This document shows, piece after piece, positions 31,115 to 35,123 of a stretch of 35,123 nucleotides of DNA. The translations under genes and the position numbers were made by a program. Source of the stretch: an uncultured Akkermansia sp. GTDB lineage: Bacteria; Verrucomicrobiota; Verrucomicrobiia; Verrucomicrobiales; Akkermansiaceae. The stretch covers positions 1 to 35,123 of the forward strand of contig CANRJD010000012.1 of NCBI GenBank assembly GCA_947630815.1, read 5' to 3'. Numbering within the stretch: position 1 is the stretch's first letter; every line of letters starts with the position of its first letter. The notes below the pieces were generated by a model that made no database searches, was not told the origin of the DNA, and saw only the letters and a list, made by a program, of their open reading frames with translations.

Positions 31115-32011
31115 TTACGCCTGCACGGTGAGGCGCGGGGTGAGGATGGCTCGCGTGTAGGAACCGGGGGCCACATGGGTGCGTGGCCACACAATGCAGT
31201 CGTTGAGCTCCACCCCTGCCGGTACGACGGCATCCTTGCACACCACGCAGTCTTCGCCTATATCCGCTGCCGGGGAGATGGAAGCCTCCGGATGGATGCG
31301 CTGGGAAGAAGGCAGCTCCAGCAGGGCATTGAGATAGGTGGTGGGTGTACCCAGCTCGTGCCAGTGCCCCCAATCGGCCACCAGACCGCCCATGCGTCCG
31401 CAACGAATGATCTCCAGCCATGTGGGGACGATGGAAAAGGGTTCGTCCGGCGGAACATCAGGGAAAAGTTCGACGAGTTCCGGCTGCATGACGTAGATGC
31501 CGGCAAATTGGTAGGAACCCGGGTCGATGCCGAGAGCGTAGCGCATGTCAGTGACGCGACCTGTGGTGGGATCAAAGCCCACGTTTTTCTTGCCATCTAC
31601 ACTGCGCAGGGCAAGGGTCACCAAGTTGCCGGCTCGGCGGTGTTCCGACAGGAGCTCAGACACAGGAAAATCGCAGAGGATGTCGCCGTTCTGGACGATC
31701 AGCGGCTCATCCGGGTGAACAAACGGCATGATGTTGCGTACGCCGCCGCCGGAGTCCAGCGGGTGCTCCTCATGGCTCAGCAGCACGGGACAACCGCGGT
31801 ATTGCGGGTTCGGAAAGGGGAAAGCGCGCTCCCACATGACCTCCAATTGGCTGGTATTTACGAGGAACTCGGTGACACCGCAGCGCATCAAATGATCCAT
31901 GGTGTGGTAGATGAGCGGCTTTTGGAAGACGGGCAGCAGCGGTTTGGGCACGATGTAAGAGAGGGGAGCCAAGCGAGTGCCAAGGCCTGCTCCCAAGATA
32001 AAGGCTTGCAT
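31115..32011 (-). CDS. NDP-sugar nucleotidyltransferase (mannose-1-P guanylyltransferase-like)
   Basis: 298 aa. The signature GAGLGTRLAPLSYIVPKPLLPV opens the nucleotidyltransferase domain, followed by HPLDSGGGVRNI, VQNGDILCDF (metal-binding Asp) and FAGIYVM. The C-terminus has a short left-handed beta-helix (HPEASISPAADIGEDCVV...AVVPAGVELNDC). It activates a sugar-1-phosphate with an NTP. Mannose-1-phosphate guanylyltransferase or MurNAc-1-phosphate uridylyltransferase (MurU-like) are both plausible, and the sequence does not decide. It starts 3 bp after the DUF4126 gene and is convergent with rlmI by a 6-bp gap. Confidence 0.78.
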   Translation of the reverse strand: MQAFILGAGLGTRLAPLSYIVPKPLLPVFQKPLIYHTMDHLMRCGVTEFLVNTSQLEVMWERAFPFPNPQYRGCPVLLSHEEHPLDSGGGVRNIMPFVHPDEPLIVQNGDILCDFPVSELLSEHRRAGNLVTLALRSVDGKKNVGFDPTTGRVTDMRYALGIDPGSYQFAGIYVMQPELVELFPDVPPDEPFSIVPTWLEIIRCGRMGGLVADWGHWHELGTPTTYLNALLELPSSQRIHPEASISPAADIGEDCVVCKDAVVPAGVELNDCIVWPRTHVAPGSYTRAILTPRLTVQA

Positions 32012-32014
32012 AGG

Positions 32015-32599
32015 TTATGAGGCAGGTTGCACTCCAGTTCTCCTGCGGAAGCGTCGTACAAGCGCCCATAGCAGCCATATAAAGAAGATCACGCCGATAA
32101 AGGCGAGCGCGGGCAGCAGGATGGCCAACACAGAGCCTATGGCCGACAGAAAATTCTCAGATGTCGAGACAAGGAAATTGCCGAAACTTCCTGTTGTCAC
32201 GGTACTTGTCCCGCGAACTGTGGTAGTGCTCAGTTGCGTAACACCTGCCGCGCAGGATCCGGCGAGAATACCAATGGTCCACTGAAAAAAATCCGGCATG
32301 TCGGGCATCAGACCGGCAGTGACAACGGCGCCAGCCGCCAGCGCAAGAGGCGTACTCACCGTATCCAGTAGATTATCTATGAAAGGTATATAGTAGGCAG
32401 CTATCTCGACAACCGTGGCAACCAGCAAGCCGTAGAAAGCAGTGTCGCTACCTACCCACGCCAAGTGCTCGTTGACAGAGTAGCCGCCGTAGCGTACTGC
32501 AATGGCCAATGCCAAGAGCGGCAGAAACACGCGAAAACCGCAGGCAGCCGATAACGAAATGCCTGTACAGAGAGCAGCAAAGAGAGCGAGCCAATCCAT
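32015..32599 (-). CDS. DUF4126 family membrane protein
   Basis: 194 aa with about five hydrophobic segments. ALCTGISLSAACGFRVFLPL at the N-terminus and the Gly/Ala-rich helix pair near YIPFIDNLLDTVSTPLALAAGA are hallmarks of DUF4126. Function unknown. The C-terminus is basic and cytoplasmic (RRFRRRTG). It lies 15 bp after the aminotransferase gene and 3 bp before the nucleotidyltransferase gene. This implies cotranscription but gives no clear functional clue. Confidence 0.78.
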   Translation of the reverse strand: MDWLALFAALCTGISLSAACGFRVFLPLLALAIAVRYGGYSVNEHLAWVGSDTAFYGLLVATVVEIAAYYIPFIDNLLDTVSTPLALAAGAVVTAGLMPDMPDFFQWTIGILAGSCAAGVTQLSTTTVRGTSTVTTGSFGNFLVSTSENFLSAIGSVLAILLPALAFIGVIFFIWLLWALVRRFRRRTGVQPAS

Positions 32600-32614
32600 G
32601 ATTCAAAGGGTGGG

Positions 32615-33787
32615 CTAGGATTGCAAAGTTTCACAGAAATGCTCCATTTTGTCGCAGGCCTGTTCCAGCAGGTCGAATCCGGTGGCATAGCAACAACGCA
32701 GGTAGCCCTCCCCGCAAGAGCCAAAAGCTGTTCCGGGCACAGCGGCCACTTTTTCCTCTTGCAGGAGGCGCATGGCGAACTCGCGCGATGAGAGACCGAA
32801 GCGTTTCACACTCGGGAAGGTGTAAAAAGCGCCGCCCGGCAGGTGGCAGTCCAGTCCCATATCGTTGAAGCGTTTTACAATGTAATCGCGGCGGTGGTGG
32901 TAGCTGTCGCGCATCTCCTCCATGGCGGGTTTACCGTTTTTAAGAGCCTCGACCCCCGCCTCCTGACTAGTGATGGACGGGCAGATCATGGTGTAGGAGT
33001 GGATTTTGACCATTAGGTCGATGAGTTCTTGCGGTCCACAGGCGTAGCCCAGGCGCATACCTGTCATGGCGAAAGCTTTGGAGAAGCCGTGCAGCAACAG
33101 GGTGCGCTCTTTCATGCCGGGCAGAGAGGCAATGCTGGTGTGCGGCTCGTCATCGTAACGCAACTCAGAATATATTTCATCAGTGAGCACAAAAATATCG
33201 TGCTTGCAGCATATTTCCGCGATCTTTTTGAGCGTTTCCAGAGGGGCAATGGAGCCGGTGGGATTGGTCGGGAAATTGAGCATGAGCACCTTCGTTTTGG
33301 GCGTGATGGCCGCCTCCAGCTTCTGCGGCGAAAGAGCGAAGAGATCTTCAATGCTCGTCTGCACCGGGGTGGCGTGCGCATACGTCATGCACACCGTGGG
33401 CGCATAACTCACGTAACCCGGCTCGTGGTAGAGCACCTCGTCCCCCGGGTTGAGCAAGCAACGCAGCGCCAAGTCAATCGCCTGACTCACGCCGACGGTT
33501 GGGAGAATCTCACATGAGGGGTCGTACTCCACGTGGAAAAAATCCTGCACGTAGCCGGCAATAGCGCGGCGCAGGGAGAGTAAACCGTAATTGCTCGTGT
33601 AGGTGGTGTGACCTTTTTCAAGCGAATATATGGCGGCTTCACGCACGTGCCAAGGGGTTACAAAGTCGGGCTCGCCGACGCCCAAGGAGATGATGCCCTT
33701 ACTACCGATGACGAGATCGAAGAACTCGCGGATGCCGGAGCGTGGCAGCTGCGCAATTTGTCGGGAGAGCGTGTGGTTCCAGTCCAT
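32615..33787 (-). CDS. Class I/II PLP aminotransferase, AlaT/PatA-like
   Basis: 390-aa PLP enzyme, fold type I. GVGEPDFVTP is the substrate-binding region, NFPTNPTGS contains the conserved Asn, TDEIYSEL has the PLP-ring Asp, and HGFSKAFAMTGMRLG carries the Schiff-base Lys; RCCYAT near the end has the carboxylate-binding Arg. Its partner, an Lrp-type regulator, is encoded immediately upstream (3-bp gap). The same gene pair in Bacillus subtilis (AlaR-AlaT) makes alanine from pyruvate. Alanine or aromatic amino acids are therefore the likely substrates, but this rests on synteny and family only. Confidence 0.84.
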   Translation of the reverse strand: MDWNHTLSRQIAQLPRSGIREFFDLVIGSKGIISLGVGEPDFVTPWHVREAAIYSLEKGHTTYTSNYGLLSLRRAIAGYVQDFFHVEYDPSCEILPTVGVSQAIDLALRCLLNPGDEVLYHEPGYVSYAPTVCMTYAHATPVQTSIEDLFALSPQKLEAAITPKTKVLMLNFPTNPTGSIAPLETLKKIAEICCKHDIFVLTDEIYSELRYDDEPHTSIASLPGMKERTLLLHGFSKAFAMTGMRLGYACGPQELIDLMVKIHSYTMICPSITSQEAGVEALKNGKPAMEEMRDSYHHRRDYIVKRFNDMGLDCHLPGGAFYTFPSVKRFGLSSREFAMRLLQEEKVAAVPGTAFGSCGEGYLRCCYATGFDLLEQACDKMEHFCETLQS

Positions 33788-33790
33788 AGG

Positions 33791-34267
33791 TCAGGGAGCA
33801 ACACTAATGCGCTCTGTGCAGGATGGTTCGTCGAACATGAGTCCGTAGAGTTTGTATGTTTTGAGTCGAAAGTGTGTCGCCGTGGAGATGATGCCATCCA
33901 TGCTGGAAAGCTTGTCCGTGACGAAACGCGCAACTCCCATCAAATCTTTTGCTTCTACCATAAGCAGCAAGTCATAACCGCCCGACATGAGGTAGCAGCT
34001 CTTCACCTCATCAAAGCGCGCTATGCGTTCGGCTAAACGGTTGAACCCGCCCTCTCTTTCCGGGGTGCAGCGTACCTCGATGAATGCAGCCACTCCCACC
34101 GAATCGTCGTTGACGATCGTTTGATAACCTACGATGCGCCCTTCGCCTTCCAACTGCGCGCGAGCGGCGGTCACTTCCTGCTCATCGGCGCCCAGTCGAG
34201 CAGCAATTTGCTTGTCGGTTAGCCTGGCATCTCCCTCTAGTAGTTTGAGTAATGCTTCCAGAGTCAT
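33791..34267 (-). CDS. Lrp/AsnC-family transcriptional regulator
   Basis: About 158 aa. An N-terminal helix-turn-helix (LEALLKLLEGDARLTDKQIAARLGADEQEV) is followed by a RAM (ligand-binding) domain: VAAFIEVRCTPEREGGF, VKSCYLMSGGYDLLLMVEA. Family members bind amino acids and act as octamers. The track start at 34324 adds 19 residues across the promoter; ATG 34267 is preferred. Position just before an aminotransferase suggests local control, like AlaR. The gene is the first of a four-gene minus-strand operon (regulator, aminotransferase, DUF4126, nucleotidyltransferase). Confidence 0.87.
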   Translation of the reverse strand: MTLEALLKLLEGDARLTDKQIAARLGADEQEVTAARAQLEGEGRIVGYQTIVNDDSVGVAAFIEVRCTPEREGGFNRLAERIARFDEVKSCYLMSGGYDLLLMVEAKDLMGVARFVTDKLSSMDGIISTATHFRLKTYKLYGLMFDEPSCTERISVAP

Positions 34268-34274
34268 GCCCGCC

Positions 34275-34303
34275 AGTATATCACACACCATTCTCCTTGG
34301 CAA
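34275..34303 (-). promoter_or_regulatory. lrp-operon promoter, leaderless
   Basis: Minus strand TTGCCA (34303-34298), 17 bp, TATACT (34280-34275), 7 nt before ATG 34267. AAGGAG lies in the spacer and thus outside the mRNA. Confidence 0.6.
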
Positions 34304-34324
34304 GCCGCGAAAAGACACCACCAA

Positions 34325-34800
34325 GGCAACCGCATTAGAAAATGCGGTTGCCTATGTACGATGTTGGATGTACGATGTACAACACGCACGACGGCTGTAA
34401 GTGCGTATGGACAGCGCGAAGGCGCTGCCCCGGAGGGGCGAACCGGCAGGGTGGTGCCGGTGAGTCAATTTGGAATTTAGCGCGCCTGTGGCGCGGGAAT
34501 TCTGCAAAGCAGGTGCAGAGGGATGTGGTGGAACCATGCGCGAGTTTGGTTAGGAAGGGGCGGTGGCAGACGGAGCCTGCTTATGTACGATGTTGGATGT
34601 ACGATGTACGATTGCAACGTGCCTGCAACGGGTCTGCAACAGACTTGCCCCGCAGGGGCGGTGGCGCCTAGCGGTGCCCATGTACGATGTGCGATTTCGA
34701 TTTTAGCGCGCGTGGCTCGGGGATGCAGAGCGCATGCGATGCCCGCAGGGCGCGGGGGCAATGTGGTGACGAGGCGTCAACGGAAGGCGAGTCTGCAAGT
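34325..34800. repeat. Hairpin-module mosaic, right-hand copy
   Basis: Starts with the most perfect inverted repeat of the family, GGCAACCGCATT-AGAA-AATGCGGTTGCC (34325-34352, no mismatch). A TATGTACGATG spacer and a GC module near 34390-34468 follow, nearly identical to 9385-9475. Next are GCGCGCCTGTGGCGCGGG, GGCAG-acggag-CCTGC, several TACGATGTACGATT spacers, a CCCC-gca-GGGG hairpin and GGCGCC-tagc-GGTGCC. No gene is credible. It lies directly upstream of the lrp operon, reading away from it. Confidence 0.75.
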
Positions 34801-34880
34801 CGGCAAGCCATGATTCTAATTTTTTAACACATCTTGCACAAGGCGTAGTGAATAAAGCTTTTGTTCTCTTATTCAAGTGC

Positions 34881-35071
34881 ATATCTCTTTTTGAAAGAGA
34901 TGTACCGGCTGATGAACTCTACTTAATTGGAGACAAAGAATTTACCCTTTTATACAACAACAATTTCATACCGTTCTCATGACAGAATTTTTGCCATGGT
35001 CAGATGCCAATGCTTTCTCTCTAAAAGTTTTTTTGCCTTTTAGGCTGTACATCTCTTTCAAAAAGAGATAT
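34881..35071. other. Candidate invertible segment bounded by 25-bp inverted repeats
   Basis: The repeats at 34881-34905 and 35047-35071 are exact reverse complements, 141 bp apart. Each contains the dyad ATCTCTTT-ttg-AAAGAGAT or its reverse. The inner DNA is AT-rich. It includes a possible promoter TTGGAG-18-TATACA (34927-34956) reading right. Size, perfect inverted repeats and internal dyads fit phase-variable promoters (invertons). No recombinase or target gene is inside the window, so this is a candidate. The rest of 34801-35123 is AT-rich with no ORF. Confidence 0.45.
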
Positions 35072-35123
35072 ACTCGCCCTCATACGGCAGAGACAGGGCC
35101 GGAGCTTCAAACTTTTATTTTTA

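Overview
This 35 kb window looks like a chromosomal segment from a Verrucomicrobiota bacterium, most like the Akkermansia-type gut lineages. That placement is inference: it rests on moderate-to-high GC, two PilT-type ATPases in tandem, a divergent CdsA pair, a membrane-anchored PA14-like protein, a zinc-ribbon Ser/Thr kinase with discoidin-like ectodomains, and the scarcity of Shine-Dalgarno sequences. No rRNA, tRNA, CRISPR array or complete insertion sequence was found. Most genes are single-copy housekeeping genes in short operons.

Layout. 0.1-1.8 kb (+): pgsA and a XerC/D recombinase. 1.7-3.5 kb (-): panE followed by a membrane-anchored TPR-like protein. 3.6-4.1 kb: mosaic repeat region. 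4.2-9.1 kb (+): ROK-like sugar kinase and a 1137-aa receptor-like protein kinase. 9.1-10.2 kb: repeat-rich junction holding a cdsA 3' remnant, a broken NYN-domain gene and a candidate small RNA. 10.3-13.7 kb (-): class I fumarase and two tandem CdsA paralogues. 14.1-18.0 kb (+): M23 peptidase, nadD, diadenylate cyclase, a short YbbR-like membrane protein, bioD, folP. 18.1-19.9 kb: PA14-like membrane protein (-) and a small secreted Arg/Glu-rich protein (+), divergent around a perfect palindrome. 20.0-27.0 kb: glyS (+), ispE with a siroheme-decarboxylase-like protein (-), then corA, argB, nadK and fucU (+). 27.1-29.6 kb (-): two PilT-like ATPases. 29.9-31.1 kb (+): rlmI. 31.1-34.3 kb (-): Lrp-type regulator, aminotransferase, DUF4126 protein, sugar nucleotidyltransferase. 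34.3-35.1 kb: a second hairpin mosaic, then an AT-rich tail with 25-bp inverted repeats that could be an invertible segment.

Three signals stand out. First, ten genes have a sigma70-like promoter whose -10 box lies only 6-13 nt before the start codon. This predicts leaderless or near-leaderless mRNAs and fixes several starts (pgsA 152, panE GTG 3545, M23 14064, glyS 20037, lrp 34267). Second, a MITE-like repeat family with GGCAA..CGCATT termini recurs in intergenic DNA. One short copy is flanked by 12-13 bp near-identical direct repeats, and another copy lies exactly between two broken genes. Third, the right edge carries two 25-bp exact inverted repeats 141 bp apart, each with its own internal dyad.

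The genes cover phospholipid synthesis (pgsA, cdsA), cofactors (panE, nadD, nadK, bioD, folP), isoprenoids (ispE), arginine (argB), translation (glyS, rlmI), c-di-AMP signalling (cdaA), Mg2+ transport (corA) and pilus retraction. Functions are assigned from recognisable family motifs; no database search was run.
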